Shown: positions 7,876 to 17,689, counted from the first letter of the stretch. The stretch: DNA of 64,000 bases from CAIKMD01 sp963729935 (GCA_963729935.1 CAVSPW010000002.1:558001-622000); one strand, 5' to 3'. The notes: generated by a model from the letters alone, not told the origin. Translations and numbers: made by a program.

Positions 7876-9558
7876 TCAGACGCGGGTCAGCGGCTTGTAA
7901 TGGAGGCGATGCGGCTGGTCCGCCGCGGCGCCCAGACGGCGATGCCGGTCGGCCTCGTAATCCGCGTAATTGCCCTCGAACCAGACGACTTGGCTGTCGC
8001 CCTCGAAAGCCAGAATGTGCGTCGCGATGCGATCGAGGAACCAGCGGTCATGAGTGATGACCACGGCGCAGCCGGGAAATTCGAGCAGGGCTTCCTCGAG
8101 CGCGCGTAGCGTGTCGACATCGAGATCGTTGGTCGGCTCGTCGAGCAGGATGACGTTGGCGGCGGTCTTCAGCATCTTGGCGAGGTGAACGCGGTTGCGC
8201 TCGCCGCCTGAGAGATGCCCGACCTTCTTCTGCTGATCGGTGCCGCGGAAATTGAACAACGAGCAATAGGCGCGCGACGGCATCTTGCGGCGGCCGAGAT
8301 CGATCTCGTCGTTGCCGCCGGAAATCTCTTCCCAGACCGTTTTCTCGGGCGCCAGCGTGTCGCGCGACTGATCGACATAGCCGAGCTTCACCGTTTCGCC
8401 GACGCGGAACGCGCCCGAATCCGGCTTTTCCTGGCCCGTGATCATGCGAAAGAGCGTCGTCTTGCCGGCGCCATTCGCGCCGATGATGCCGACGATGCCG
8501 CCGGGCGGCAGGCGGAACGACAAATCCTCGATCAGCAAGCGGTCGCCATAGGCCTTCGAAATATGCTCGGCCTCGATCACGAGATCGCCCAGGCGCGGCC
8601 CCGGCGGCAGTACGATCTGCGCGGTCTCGGGCGCCTTCTCGCGGCTTTGCGCGACCAAGCTCTCGAAGGCGGAAAGCCGGGCCTTGCTTTTCGCCTGGCG
8701 GGCGCGCGGACTCTGACGAACCCATTCGAGCTCATGTTCGAGGCTGCGCTGGCGCGCGGCCTCCTGCTTGCCTTCCTGCGCCAGGCGCTTCTGCTTCTGA
8801 TCGAGCCAGCCGGTGTAGTTGCCCTCATAAGGAATGCCCTGGCCGCGATCGAGCTCCAGGATCCAGCCTGCGACGTCGTCGAGGAAATAGCGATCATGGG
8901 TGACGGTGACCACGGTACCGGGATAGTCGTGCAGAAAGCGCTGCAGCCACGCCACCGATTCGGCGTCGAGATGGTTGGTCGGCTCGTCGAGCAGGAGCAT
9001 ATCGGGCTTTTGCAGCAGCAAGCGGCAAAGCGCGACGCGGCGCCGCTCGCCGCCGGAAAGCGTCGTGACATCGGCATCGCCGGGCGGACAGCGCAGCGCA
9101 TCCATCGCGATCTCGACCGTGCGCTCGATCTCCCAGCCATTGGCGGCGTCGATCTTCTCTTGCAGCTCGCCCTGCTCGGCGATGAGCGCGTTCATCTCGT
9201 CGTCGGAAAGCTCTTCGGCGAACCGCGCGCTTACGGCCTCGAAGCGCTCCAGCAAGGATTTGACCTCGCTCAGCCCTTCCATGACGTTGCCGGTCACGTC
9301 CTTCTTCGGATCGAGATCCGGCTCCTGAGGCAGATAGCCGACGCGAACGCCCTCGGCGGCCCAGGCCTCGCCGCTGAAATCCTTCTCGATGCCGGCCATG
9401 ATCCGCAACAAGGTCGATTTGCCCGCGCCGTTCGCGCCGAGCACGCCGATCTTGGCGCCGGGGAGGAAGGACAGCGAAATATTCTTCAGGACTTCGCGGC
9501 CGCCCGGATAGGTCTTGCCAAGACCTTTCATCACATAGATGTATTGATATGCTGGCAT
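7876..9558 (-). CDS. ettA: ABC-F translation factor EttA
   Basis: The protein is 560 aa against 555 in E. coli EttA. It has two ATP-binding cassettes, each with Walker A (GANGAGKST, GANGAGKTT), signature (LSGGERRR, LSGGERNR) and Walker B (LLLDEPTNHLD, LLDEPTNDLD). The helical linker between them carries the P-site tRNA interaction motif region. No transmembrane domain is present, so it is not a transporter. EttA binds the ribosomal E site and gates the first peptide bond according to the ATP/ADP ratio. The beginning MPAYQYIYVMKGLGKTYPGG is characteristic of the subgroup. It converges with the mlaC-like gene and is probably monocistronic. Confidence 0.95.
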   Translation of the reverse strand: MPAYQYIYVMKGLGKTYPGGREVLKNISLSFLPGAKIGVLGANGAGKSTLLRIMAGIEKDFSGEAWAAEGVRVGYLPQEPDLDPKKDVTGNVMEGLSEVKSLLERFEAVSARFAEELSDDEMNALIAEQGELQEKIDAANGWEIERTVEIAMDALRCPPGDADVTTLSGGERRRVALCRLLLQKPDMLLLDEPTNHLDAESVAWLQRFLHDYPGTVVTVTHDRYFLDDVAGWILELDRGQGIPYEGNYTGWLDQKQKRLAQEGKQEAARQRSLEHELEWVRQSPRARQAKSKARLSAFESLVAQSREKAPETAQIVLPPGPRLGDLVIEAEHISKAYGDRLLIEDLSFRLPPGGIVGIIGANGAGKTTLFRMITGQEKPDSGAFRVGETVKLGYVDQSRDTLAPEKTVWEEISGGNDEIDLGRRKMPSRAYCSLFNFRGTDQQKKVGHLSGGERNRVHLAKMLKTAANVILLDEPTNDLDVDTLRALEEALLEFPGCAVVITHDRWFLDRIATHILAFEGDSQVVWFEGNYADYEADRHRRLGAAADQPHRLHYKPLTRV

Positions 9559-9630
9559 GGGGCGCTTCTAGCGCAGGGGCTGGTGCCTCGCAACGTGGCA
9601 TAAAGGGTACAGGAGCACCGTTATCGCCTC

Positions 9631-10056
9631 ATGTCGCCGCTGCGCTTTCTCCTCAATCTTCTTTGGGTCCTGACGGGCGGGCTGTGGATGGCCCTCGCCT
9701 GGGTCATTGCCGGCGTTTTGATGGCCGTCACGATCATCGGCCTGCCTTGGGCGCGCGCGGCCTTCAACATCGCACTCTATACCTTCCTGCCTTTCGGCAC
9801 GACGACCGTCTCGCGCGCGCGCTTCACGGGCGAGGAAGATCTCGGCACCGGCCCCTTGGGCTTTCTCGGCAATGTGATCTGGCTCGTTCTGGCCGGATGG
9901 TGGCTGGCCCTCGCTCATCTCGTCTTCGCGGTCGGGCTCGCCATCACCATTATCGGCATCCCCTTCGCCTGGGCGCATTTGAAGCTTGCCGGGATATCGC
10001 TCTGGCCGATCGGCCGGATGATCGTCACCATCGAGGAAGCCGATCTGCACGGCTGA
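9631..10056 (+). CDS. YccF-family inner-membrane protein
   Basis: This 141-aa protein carries two copies of the YccF repeat. The first is LLNLLWVLTGGLWMALAWVIAGV leading to TIIGLPWARAAFNIA. The second is LGNVIWLVLAGWWLALAHL leading to TIIGIPFAWAHLKLAGISLWPIG. Each repeat is a helical hairpin followed by the conserved IIGxPxA signature, which places it in the inner membrane. YccF proteins are widespread with no settled function. The gene is divergent from ettA across 72 bp and separate from the following cytochrome gene. Family is confident, role unknown. Confidence 0.85.
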   Translation: MSPLRFLLNLLWVLTGGLWMALAWVIAGVLMAVTIIGLPWARAAFNIALYTFLPFGTTTVSRARFTGEEDLGTGPLGFLGNVIWLVLAGWWLALAHLVFAVGLAITIIGIPFAWAHLKLAGISLWPIGRMIVTIEEADLHG

Positions 10057-10071
10057 ATACGGCGGGGCCGG

Positions 10072-11310
10072 CTAGTCTTTCAGGCGATAGCCGTCGTTGA
10101 GGGTCTTCAAGAACGCGACGATGTCGCCGATCTCGGCTAGGGAAAGCGCCGGCTTCTCGCCCGGATGGCGGCCGAAAGGCGGCTCCCTATTCACATTGAC
10201 GCGATAGGCCGGCGGCAGGTCGTCGAATTTGCGCACGGTTCCGTCCGCCGCGTGCGGATACCATTTACCTGGATCGGTGTCGCGTTCGGCATAGAATTCG
10301 ACCGCCTGTTCGAGGCTGTGAAACACGCCGTTGTGAAAAAAGCTTTGCCGCAGGGCGACATTGCGCAAGCTCGGCGTCTTGAACAGGCCGCAATATTCCG
10401 GATGCGCGCGCAAATCCGTTCGCAGCGGACCGCATAATCCAAGATCGTAGAATCCTCGATCGGCATTGGCCGGAATCGCGTCGTTGCGCGGCACGCCGAG
10501 CGCGACGAAGCCGTAATCGGTGAATTGCGGCGGCGTCCCGTCATTGCCGCGCGCGCTTTGATGGCAATGCGCGCAATTGCCCTTGGCCGGATCATTGAAA
10601 AGCGCCAGCCCACGCGCCTCTTGTGGCGTCAGCCTCGCCTTGCCGGCGAGATAGGCGTCGTATTTGCTGCTGTAGGGATAGAACGCCCGGTAATCCTGCT
10701 CATAGGCTTCGAGCGCCGCCAAGATCGCGTCGAATGCCTTGTCCGGATCGTCGAAGACGCGCGCGCCGGCAATGCGGCGCAGGCCGCCCGCATAGGGGCC
10801 GTGGCGCAAGGCGGCAATGATAGCGGCCGGGCTGTTATTCGCCATCTCGTCGGGCGACAGCAAAGGCAGCCGCGCCTGATCGCGGCCGCGATCGACCCGG
10901 CCATCCGAGGTGAGCCCGCCCGTCGGCCCATTGTCGACGCTGGCATCGCCGTCGTCGTCGGATTCGTAATAATGCTCGGCGAATTGCGGCGTCGCCTGCA
11001 GGTAGCTCAAGGACGGGACCGCGCGAAACCCCATGCGCCGCATATCCTCGCCGCCGCGCTCGACCGGCGAAGCATCGGGCGGCCCGAAGGCGTGAGTCGG
11101 ATCGTGGCAGGACGCGCAAGAAAGCTTGCCCGAGGCCGAAAGCGCGGGATCGGCGAAGAGCGTGCGTCCAAGCGCGGCGAGCGCTTTGGCCTCGGCAAAG
11201 GCCTCGGCGCGCGACATGCCCTCGGAGCCGGCATAGCCGGAAGGCGCAGAAGCCAGGCCCGCCGCCAAGACCGCGGCGCAGAGCAAAGCCCGGAGCAGCC
11301 GTGGTGCCAT
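10072..11310 (-). CDS. Di-haem cytochrome c peroxidase / MauG-like protein
   Basis: The start chosen is ATG 11310, which gives 412 aa and puts a clear signal peptide (APRLLRALLCAAVLAAGLASAPSGYAG) at the N-terminus. An upstream start at 11382 would bury it. Two haem c attachment sites are visible: CASCH near mature residue 80 and CAHCH in the second half. This is the layout of bacterial di-haem peroxidases and MauG. Such proteins act in the periplasm, reducing hydrogen peroxide or oxidising partner proteins. The LGRTLFADPALSASGKLSCASCHDP region is typical. It is divergently paired with the phosphoesterase gene at 11436, a pairing that recurs in other proteobacteria. The electron donor is not evident. 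Confidence 0.88.
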   Translation of the reverse strand: MAPRLLRALLCAAVLAAGLASAPSGYAGSEGMSRAEAFAEAKALAALGRTLFADPALSASGKLSCASCHDPTHAFGPPDASPVERGGEDMRRMGFRAVPSLSYLQATPQFAEHYYESDDDGDASVDNGPTGGLTSDGRVDRGRDQARLPLLSPDEMANNSPAAIIAALRHGPYAGGLRRIAGARVFDDPDKAFDAILAALEAYEQDYRAFYPYSSKYDAYLAGKARLTPQEARGLALFNDPAKGNCAHCHQSARGNDGTPPQFTDYGFVALGVPRNDAIPANADRGFYDLGLCGPLRTDLRAHPEYCGLFKTPSLRNVALRQSFFHNGVFHSLEQAVEFYAERDTDPGKWYPHAADGTVRKFDDLPPAYRVNVNREPPFGRHPGEKPALSLAEIGDIVAFLKTLNDGYRLKD

Positions 11311-11435
11311 CGCGCCAGCATGGATGACAGACCGACCGATTGCCAGAGCGGGAGCGCCGGCATCCGCCGCACGTTCCGTCACAGAAGTGTCATAGCCGCG
11401 CTGCTAGATTGCTGCGCCCAACCTCGACGGACATC

Positions 11436-12971
11436 ATGAACCGAGCCATTCTTTTCGCCGCGTCCCTCTGGCTTGCCGGCGCCGGGACCGCGTTCGCCGC
11501 GAAGCCGCAAGGGATCGACCGGATCGACACGATCGTCGTGATCTACGCCGAGAATCGCAGCTTCGATAATCTCTACGGCCATTTTCCGGGCGCCAATGGG
11601 CTGCGGCGCGTGCCGCGCGCCGAATACCTGCAGCGCGACCGCGACGGTTCCGTCTTGAAAGAACTGCCGCCGGTCTGGGACGGGCTTACAGCCAAGGGTG
11701 TCGTGCCGCCGGTCACCCAGGCCGAGACCGAACATCTTGCGAACCGGCCCTTCACGATCGACGACCCCAAGGGTTTCAACATTTCGCTCGGCGTCGTCAC
11801 CCATGATCTGTGGCATCTCTTCTATCAGAATCAGATGCAGATCGACGGCGGCAAGAACGACAAATTCGTGGCCTATGCCGATTCAGGCGCGCTGGTCATG
11901 GGGCACTACGACACCGATGCTGCGAAGCTGCCGCTGTGGAAGATCGCGCGGCGCTACACTTTGGCCGATAATTTCTTCATGGGCGCCTTCGGCGGCTCCT
12001 TCCTCAATCATTTCTGGCTCATTTGCGCGTGCACGCCAAAATATCCCGATGCGGATCACAGCCCTGCCAAGGACAAGATCGCGGTGCTCGAGGCCGACGG
12101 CGTCAGCCTGAAGCTTGCCGACAATTCGCCCAAATCGGCGATGGACGGAATTCCGAAATTCGTCAACAACGGCGCGATCTCGCCCGATTTCTACGCGATC
12201 AATACCATGCAGCCGCCCTATCAGCCGAGCAGCGTCAAGCCGGCCCCGGGCGGCGACCCGGCCCTCGCCGATCCGGGCAATCCCTCGACCCTGCCGCCGC
12301 AGAGCGAACAAACCATCGGCGATCTGCTTTCCGCCAAGAAGATCGGCTGGGCGTGGTATGCGGGTGCGTGGCAGACGACGCTCGACGGGCACAACACCAA
12401 GCCCGTGCCCAATTTCCAATATCATCATCAACCCTTCAATTATTTCGCCGATATGGCGCCGGGAACGCCGGCGCGCGCCGAGCATCTCAGGGATGGCGGG
12501 CTGGGCGGCACGGAATTCATCGAGGCGATCGATGCCGGGACCCTGCCTCAGGTCACCTTCTACAAGCCGCAAGGCAATCTCAACGAGCATGCGGGCTACG
12601 CCGCGGTGCTCGCGGGCGATCAGCACATCGCTGAGGTGATCGCGCATCTCCAGAAAGGGCCGCAATGGTCCCATATGTTGGTGATCGTCACCTATGACGA
12701 GAATGGCGGCTTCTGGGATCACGCCGCGCCGCCCAAGGGCGATCGCTGGGGACCGGGCTCGCGCATTCCGACGATCATCATCTCGCCTTACGCCAAGCGG
12801 CATCACGTCGATCACACGCAATACGACACGACTTCGATCCTGCGCTTCATCACGGAGCGTTTCGATCTGCCGGTCTTGCCCGGTGTCGCCGCACGCGACG
12901 CCGCGCTGAAGGCCCATGGCAGCAAGCCGATGGGCGATCTGACCCAGGCCCTCGATCTGCGCCGCCCCTAG
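11436..12971 (+). CDS. AcpA/phospholipase C-type phosphoesterase, secreted
   Basis: This 511-aa protein starts at ATG 11436, directly ahead of a signal peptide (MNRAILFAASLWLAGAGTAFAA). The longer in-frame start at 11340 has no such leader at its end. The metal and nucleophile region VVIYAENRSFDNLYGHFPG, the middle GAFGGSFLNHFWLICACTP and the distal VTYDENGGFWDHAAPP are the three signatures of the phosphoesterase family of bacterial phospholipase C and AcpA acid phosphatase. It is predicted to be exported and to hydrolyse phosphate esters in the periplasm or outside. The divergent di-haem peroxidase suggests shared regulation. The substrate (phospholipid versus small phosphate ester) cannot be read from sequence. 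Confidence 0.88.
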   Translation: MNRAILFAASLWLAGAGTAFAAKPQGIDRIDTIVVIYAENRSFDNLYGHFPGANGLRRVPRAEYLQRDRDGSVLKELPPVWDGLTAKGVVPPVTQAETEHLANRPFTIDDPKGFNISLGVVTHDLWHLFYQNQMQIDGGKNDKFVAYADSGALVMGHYDTDAAKLPLWKIARRYTLADNFFMGAFGGSFLNHFWLICACTPKYPDADHSPAKDKIAVLEADGVSLKLADNSPKSAMDGIPKFVNNGAISPDFYAINTMQPPYQPSSVKPAPGGDPALADPGNPSTLPPQSEQTIGDLLSAKKIGWAWYAGAWQTTLDGHNTKPVPNFQYHHQPFNYFADMAPGTPARAEHLRDGGLGGTEFIEAIDAGTLPQVTFYKPQGNLNEHAGYAAVLAGDQHIAEVIAHLQKGPQWSHMLVIVTYDENGGFWDHAAPPKGDRWGPGSRIPTIIISPYAKRHHVDHTQYDTTSILRFITERFDLPVLPGVAARDAALKAHGSKPMGDLTQALDLRRP

Positions 12972-13078
12972 CCCCGGCCAGCATGGCCGGCTGCATCGGC
13001 GCGCGCCCGCCTCGCGCGTCAAGCCCGATTGTGCTAGGAAATCATCGGCCCGATAGGATCGATTCGGAGGACGATGCC

Positions 13079-13999
13079 ATGATCAATCTCCAGGATATCC
13101 GCTATGTGCGGCTCGGCACCCGAGATCTCGAGGGCGCGATAGAATTCGCGACCAAGATCATCGGCCTTCAACTCGTCGCGCGCGAGGGCAAGGCCGCCTA
13201 TTTCCGCAGCGACAAGGTCGCCGTCCGCGGCGATACGCGCGATCACACGCTGGTCTATTTCGAGGGCGATCCGGGCGATCATACCATCGGCTTCGATCTG
13301 AGGGACCCGGCAGAATTCGACGCCGCCGGCGCCGCGCTGGAGCAAGCCGGCTATCCGGCGCGCGCGGCCTCGAAGGAGGAATGTGAGTTACGGCGGGCCA
13401 AGGGCGTGATCGCGGCCAAGGACCCGACCGGCAACAAGATCGAAATCGTGGCGCGGCCCTATCACAGCGGCGTGCGCTATTTCCCCGCGCGCGATGCCGG
13501 CATCACCCATTTCAGCCATATCGGCCTCAATTCGACCGACGCGCCGCGCGACGAGAAATTCTGGACGAGGCTTTGCAGCGCGCGGGTGTCGGACTGGCTG
13601 GGCGATGCGCCGCTCTTGCGGATCGACACCTGCCATCATTCGATCGCGATCTTCCCGGCGACGCGGCCCGGCGTGCAGCACATCAATCATCAGGTCGAAG
13701 ACGTCGACGACGTGATGAAGTCCTATTACTTCCTCAAGGAAAAGGGCGTGAAGATCGCCTGGGGTCCGGGCCGCCATCCGCTTTCGACCGCGGTCATGCT
13801 GTATTTCTACGGACCGGACAACATGGTCTATGAATATTCCTGCGGCGTGAAGCACATCCGGCCGGAGGACGAAGCCGCCTACCGGCCGCGCCAATTCCCG
13901 CCCACCCTCACCTCCTTCTGCATGTGGGGATCGGTGCCGGATTTCCCCGCCATGGAAGCGGCGATGACGCCGTCAAAGCCGGCACTCAAAGCGGTTTGA
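13079..13999 (+). CDS. VOC-family extradiol dioxygenase-like protein
   Basis: The start at ATG 13079 is set by the ribosome site CGGAGGA (13065-13071) and gives 306 aa. Two vicinal-oxygen-chelate modules are present: residues 1-130 (IRYVRLGTRDLEGAIEFATKI) and residues 140-290 (GITHFSHIGLNSTD). The second holds the metal triad expected in type I extradiol dioxygenases: His in THFSHIG, His in GVQHINHQV and Glu in MVYEYSCG. The relatives are 2,3-dihydroxybiphenyl dioxygenase-like enzymes that cleave catechol rings with Fe(II). No other aromatic-degradation genes flank it, so it may act on a different substrate. It converges on the MFS gene downstream. Confidence 0.8.
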   Translation: MINLQDIRYVRLGTRDLEGAIEFATKIIGLQLVAREGKAAYFRSDKVAVRGDTRDHTLVYFEGDPGDHTIGFDLRDPAEFDAAGAALEQAGYPARAASKEECELRRAKGVIAAKDPTGNKIEIVARPYHSGVRYFPARDAGITHFSHIGLNSTDAPRDEKFWTRLCSARVSDWLGDAPLLRIDTCHHSIAIFPATRPGVQHINHQVEDVDDVMKSYYFLKEKGVKIAWGPGRHPLSTAVMLYFYGPDNMVYEYSCGVKHIRPEDEAAYRPRQFPPTLTSFCMWGSVPDFPAMEAAMTPSKPALKAV

Positions 14000-14029
14000 G
14001 CGCCCGCGACTATCCAAAGAGCGGGCGCT
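13999..14029. terminator. Hairpin between convergent VOC and MFS genes
   Basis: AGCGCCCGC (13999-14007) pairs perfectly with GCGGGCGCT (14021-14029) around a 13-nt loop. It sits exactly between the two convergent stop codons and could end transcription from both sides. There is no long T run, so it is a structure rather than a textbook intrinsic terminator. Confidence 0.5.
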
Positions 14030-15464
14030 AATCCGAGCTTGGAGGGCTCGCGGCGGCTTTCAGCCGGCGATGGCCGCTGACCTCGGCCGCGGCGTCGGGT
14101 GCGAGCCTTGCGAAATAGAAACAGGAGGCGAACGTCACCACCGTCATGAAGACGAGGGTGAGCGCGATGTCGCGCAGCGGAATATCGATCAGCGAATGGC
14201 CCTGCGAGACCAAGATCAGATTCAAAACCACCGCCGCGAAAGCCACGCCCATCCCGTTCGAGATCTGCTGAACCATGCTCGAAAAGCTCGTCGCCGCACT
14301 CATGCGCGGCGCGGCGATATCGGCGAAGGCGATGCTGTTGAGCGCCGTATACTGCAAAGAGCGGAAGAATCCGCCGATCAGGAGCGCGATGAAGATGACC
14401 GCGAGCGGCGTGCTGCCCGTGAAGACGGCGCAGACCAGCACGCTGACCGCGCTGATCGCGCCATTGGCGACCAGCACCGTGCGAAAGCCCCAGCGCCGCA
14501 GGATCTTCACCGCCGCGATCTTCATGGCAAAAGATCCCGCCGCCGCGGCGAAGGTCAGCAGGCCCGACGTAAACGCGGTCATTCCGATTCCGATCTGCAG
14601 GAGGATCGGCAGGAGGTAGTTGAGCGACGCGGTGCCGACGCGAAACAAGGCACCACCCAGCACGCTGACGGAAAAGGTTGGGATTCGGAGCAGGGTCGGG
14701 TCGATCACCGGGTGGGGGCGCCGCCGCACATGCCAGGCGGTCGCCGCACCCGACACAAGGCAAAGACCGAACAGCGCCAGGACCGCGACCACGCCGACCT
14801 CGGGCCGCTCGACCTGATCGCAGGCAAAGACCAGGCTGGCGATCGAGGTTCCCGAAAGCAGAAAGCCGATCCAATCGAGCGACGGGCTTTCGGGCTCGCG
14901 ATAATTCTCGATGAAGCGCGTCACCAGAAAGATACCGAGAATCCCTACCGGAAGGTTGAGGAAGAAGATCCAGCGCCACGAGGCATAGGTGGTGATGAAG
15001 CCGCCCACCGGCGGCCCGATGATCGGCCCGACCAGCGCCGGTACGGTGAGGTAGGCCATGGCGGTCACGAATTCCGAGCGCTCGACGCTGCGGAACATGA
15101 CGAGGCGCCCGACCGGCACCATCATCGCGCCGCCAACGCCTTGGAGAACGCGCGCCGCTGCGAATTCGGCGACGTTGTTGCAAAGGCCGCACAAGACCGA
15201 GCCCAGGGTAAAGACGGCGATCGCGCTCCGGAAGATCGTGCGTGCGCCGAAGCGGTCGGCAGCCCAGCCGCTGACCGGAATGAAGATGGCGAGGCTGAGG
15301 ACGTAAGCGGTGATTCCGACGCTTAACTGAATGGGCGTGGTCTCGAAGGATTCCGCCATCCGCGGCAATGCCGTCGTGATCACCGTGCTGTCGAGATTTT
15401 CCATGAAGAGCGCCGAGGCAACGATCATCGGCACGATCATGGTGCGGGAAGCGGGCATGGCCAT
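14028..15464 (-). CDS. DHA2-type MFS drug exporter (copy 1)
   Basis: This 478-aa, 14-helix-type major facilitator opens with SALFMENLDSTVITTALPRMAESF, the D1 motif of the DHA2 (EmrB/QacA) family. The signature RVLQGVGGAMMVPVGRLVMFR and the PVGGFITTYASWRWIFFLNLPVG loop follow. It is an inner-membrane proton antiporter, probably expelling toxic organic compounds. There is no membrane-fusion (EmrA-like) gene beside it. A paralogue follows upstream on the same strand only 95 bp away with nearly the same layout, so the pair arose by tandem duplication. The promoter is probably upstream of copy 2 or in the short gap. Substrate is unknown. Confidence 0.88.
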   Translation of the reverse strand: MAMPASRTMIVPMIVASALFMENLDSTVITTALPRMAESFETTPIQLSVGITAYVLSLAIFIPVSGWAADRFGARTIFRSAIAVFTLGSVLCGLCNNVAEFAAARVLQGVGGAMMVPVGRLVMFRSVERSEFVTAMAYLTVPALVGPIIGPPVGGFITTYASWRWIFFLNLPVGILGIFLVTRFIENYREPESPSLDWIGFLLSGTSIASLVFACDQVERPEVGVVAVLALFGLCLVSGAATAWHVRRRPHPVIDPTLLRIPTFSVSVLGGALFRVGTASLNYLLPILLQIGIGMTAFTSGLLTFAAAAGSFAMKIAAVKILRRWGFRTVLVANGAISAVSVLVCAVFTGSTPLAVIFIALLIGGFFRSLQYTALNSIAFADIAAPRMSAATSFSSMVQQISNGMGVAFAAVVLNLILVSQGHSLIDIPLRDIALTLVFMTVVTFASCFYFARLAPDAAAEVSGHRRLKAAASPPSSD

Positions 15465-15559
15465 GCGGGAGCGATCTTACCCGATCCGCCTGCGCCCGTG
15501 CGGGACAAAGCTGCTTGGGCGCGACACCGCCGCGTCCGGCCGCTCCCCATCCGACATCG

Positions 15560-16993
15560 CTAATCCGCCGCGGCTTCAGCGGCCGCCGAAACGCGCCGAT
15601 GGCCGCTGACCTCGGCGCCGGCATCGGATGCCAGGCGCCCGTAGAAGAGGCAACCCGACAGCGCCACCAGCGACATCACGACGAAAACGGCGCGAATGTC
15701 GACGATCGAGACCGCCGTCGAGGGCTCCGCTCTTGCCAGCTGCGCGGCGTGCAACAGAATCGCCGCGAGCGCCACGCCCATCCCGTTCATGACCTGCTGC
15801 ACCATGCTCGAGAAACTCGTCGCCGCGCTGGTGCGCTGATTAGGGATGTCGGCATAGGACAGGGTCGTGAGGCTCGTATATTGCAGCGAGCGAAAGAAGC
15901 CTCCGATCAGAAGCACTAGGAACACGACATAGAGCGGCGTCGAGAGGCCAATGAAGGCGCAAGCGGCGATGGCGCCGGCGCTGATCGTTCCGTTTCCCAG
16001 AAGCACCCTCTTGAAGCCCCAGCGCTTGAGCGCCGGCGGGATCGCCATTTTCATGGTGAGGGAGCTCAACGCCGCCGCGATCGTGATCATGCCCGAGGCG
16101 AAGGCGGTCAGGCCCATATCGACCTGCAACAGGATCGCCATGAGATAGCCGACGGAACCCGCGGCGATGCGGAACAACGCGCCGACGGCGACACCGGTGA
16201 AGAAGGATGGAATGCGCAATAAGCTCAGATCGACGATCGGCTCCGCACGGCGCAACATATACCACGCGGCGAAACCGCCCGACGCGATGCTGACGCCGAA
16301 GAGTCCCGCGACCGGCAGGGCACCGATACCGGGCTGCACCACGAGATCGCAATCGAGCACCAGGCTCGCGATGGCGACGCCGGTCGAAAGGAACCCGATC
16401 CAGTCGAAGGAACCGCTCGCGTCCTCGCGGTAATTCTCGATGAAGAACCACACCAGAAGCGCGCCGACCGCGCCCACCGGAAGATTCAGGTAGAAGATCC
16501 ATCGCCACGACGCGTAGGTCGTGATGAAGCCGCCGACCGGCGGACCCAACAAGGGACCGAACATCGCCGGCATGGTCAGCAAGGACAACGCCTTGACGAG
16601 CCCGCCCTTGCCGACGGCACGAAAGAGCACGAGCCTTCCGACCGGCACCATCATCGCGCCGCCCACGCCTTGAAAGACGCGGCACAGGGCGAATTCGGTC
16701 ACGCCGCTGCACAAGCCGCACAGGACCGAGCCCAAGGTGAACACGCCGATCGCGGCGCTGAACACGGTGCGGGCACCGAACCGATCCGCGACCCATCCGC
16801 TCACGGGGATGAATACCGCGAGGCTCAGCATATAGGCCGTGATCCCGATGCTGAGATGGATCGGCGTCGTACCGAAACTCACCGCCATCTGCGGAAGCGC
16901 CGTGGTGATCACGGTACTGTCGAGATTCTGCATGAAAAGCGCGGCGGCCACGATCCCCAGCAGCATGTTGTGGCGGGAGATGCGAAATGCCAT
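15560..16993 (-). CDS. DHA2-type MFS drug exporter (copy 2)
   Basis: The start at ATG 16993 gives 477 aa and aligns with the 478-aa paralogue downstream; a start at 17083 would add 30 residues with no counterpart. Both share the AALFMQNLDSTVITTALPQMAVSF opening, the GGAMMVPVGRLVLFRA signature and the FITTYASWRWIFYLNLPVG loop, so the family call is the same: inner-membrane proton-driven multidrug export. Sequence divergence from copy 1 is appreciable along the whole length, so the duplication is not recent. No adjacent regulator (TetR/MarR) is visible, unusual for a drug exporter locus. Confidence 0.87.
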   Translation of the reverse strand: MAFRISRHNMLLGIVAAALFMQNLDSTVITTALPQMAVSFGTTPIHLSIGITAYMLSLAVFIPVSGWVADRFGARTVFSAAIGVFTLGSVLCGLCSGVTEFALCRVFQGVGGAMMVPVGRLVLFRAVGKGGLVKALSLLTMPAMFGPLLGPPVGGFITTYASWRWIFYLNLPVGAVGALLVWFFIENYREDASGSFDWIGFLSTGVAIASLVLDCDLVVQPGIGALPVAGLFGVSIASGGFAAWYMLRRAEPIVDLSLLRIPSFFTGVAVGALFRIAAGSVGYLMAILLQVDMGLTAFASGMITIAAALSSLTMKMAIPPALKRWGFKRVLLGNGTISAGAIAACAFIGLSTPLYVVFLVLLIGGFFRSLQYTSLTTLSYADIPNQRTSAATSFSSMVQQVMNGMGVALAAILLHAAQLARAEPSTAVSIVDIRAVFVVMSLVALSGCLFYGRLASDAGAEVSGHRRVSAAAEAAAD

Positions 16994-17179
16994 AAGGGTG
17001 AAACCCGGCCGAAACGGTATACCGGCCAATTTATTAGCCCCTAATCGGTTTACAACCGCATAAGCGGCATTGCTGACCCTCAAAATCCATGGCCGCGACG
17101 GTCAAGCTTCACCTTCGCCGGGAAGCCCGCTAGAGTTGGACCGAATTCGTCTTCCATAAAACATCAAGGAGCGCCTTTC

Positions 17180-17689
17180 ATGCCCATCACGATGTATCAC
17201 GGGTCGGTCCCGGTCTTTCTCCAGCTGCTGCCCGCTCTCTCGGGCTGCCTCGATAAGGGCCAGGCCTTCGCCGAATCCCGCAAATACGATCCGGCGCTGC
17301 TCTTGAGCGCGCGTCTGTCGCCGGATATGTTCCCGCTCGCCCGCCAGGTGCAGCAAGCGACGGCCCATGCTTGCGCAGCGGGCCGCGTCGCCGGGATCGA
17401 GCTGCCGAAATTCACCGACACCGGCGCCAGTTTCGCCGAGCTCAAGCAGCGGATCGCCACCACGGTCGATTTCCTCAAAAGCATTCAGCCCGCGCAAATG
17501 GACGGCAAGGAAGACAGCGAAGTGACGGTGCAGCTCGGACCGAACACGCGCACCTTCCGGGCGCAGGTCCTGCTCTATCATCACGCCATGCCGAACTTCT
17601 ATTTCCATAGCGCCACCGCCTACGACATTTTGCGGCATTACGGCGTGGAACTCGGCAAGCGCGACTTCATGGGTCAGCAACCGAGCTGA
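17180..17689 (+). CDS. DUF1993 family protein
   Basis: This 169-aa protein is preceded by AAGGAG about 8 nt upstream of the ATG. It matches the DUF1993 layout: MYHGSVPVFLQLLPALSGCLDKG at the start, LSPDMFPLARQVQQATAHA in the middle, then LYHHAMPNFYFHSATAYDILRHYGVELGKRDFMG at the end. The family adopts a DinB-like helical bundle. The His residues in the YHHAMPNFYFH region may bind a metal, though this is inferred from fold rather than shown. It is cytoplasmic, with no signal or membrane helix. It stands alone and is followed by a strong hairpin. Function is unknown. Confidence 0.85.
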   Translation: MPITMYHGSVPVFLQLLPALSGCLDKGQAFAESRKYDPALLLSARLSPDMFPLARQVQQATAHACAAGRVAGIELPKFTDTGASFAELKQRIATTVDFLKSIQPAQMDGKEDSEVTVQLGPNTRTFRAQVLLYHHAMPNFYFHSATAYDILRHYGVELGKRDFMGQQPS

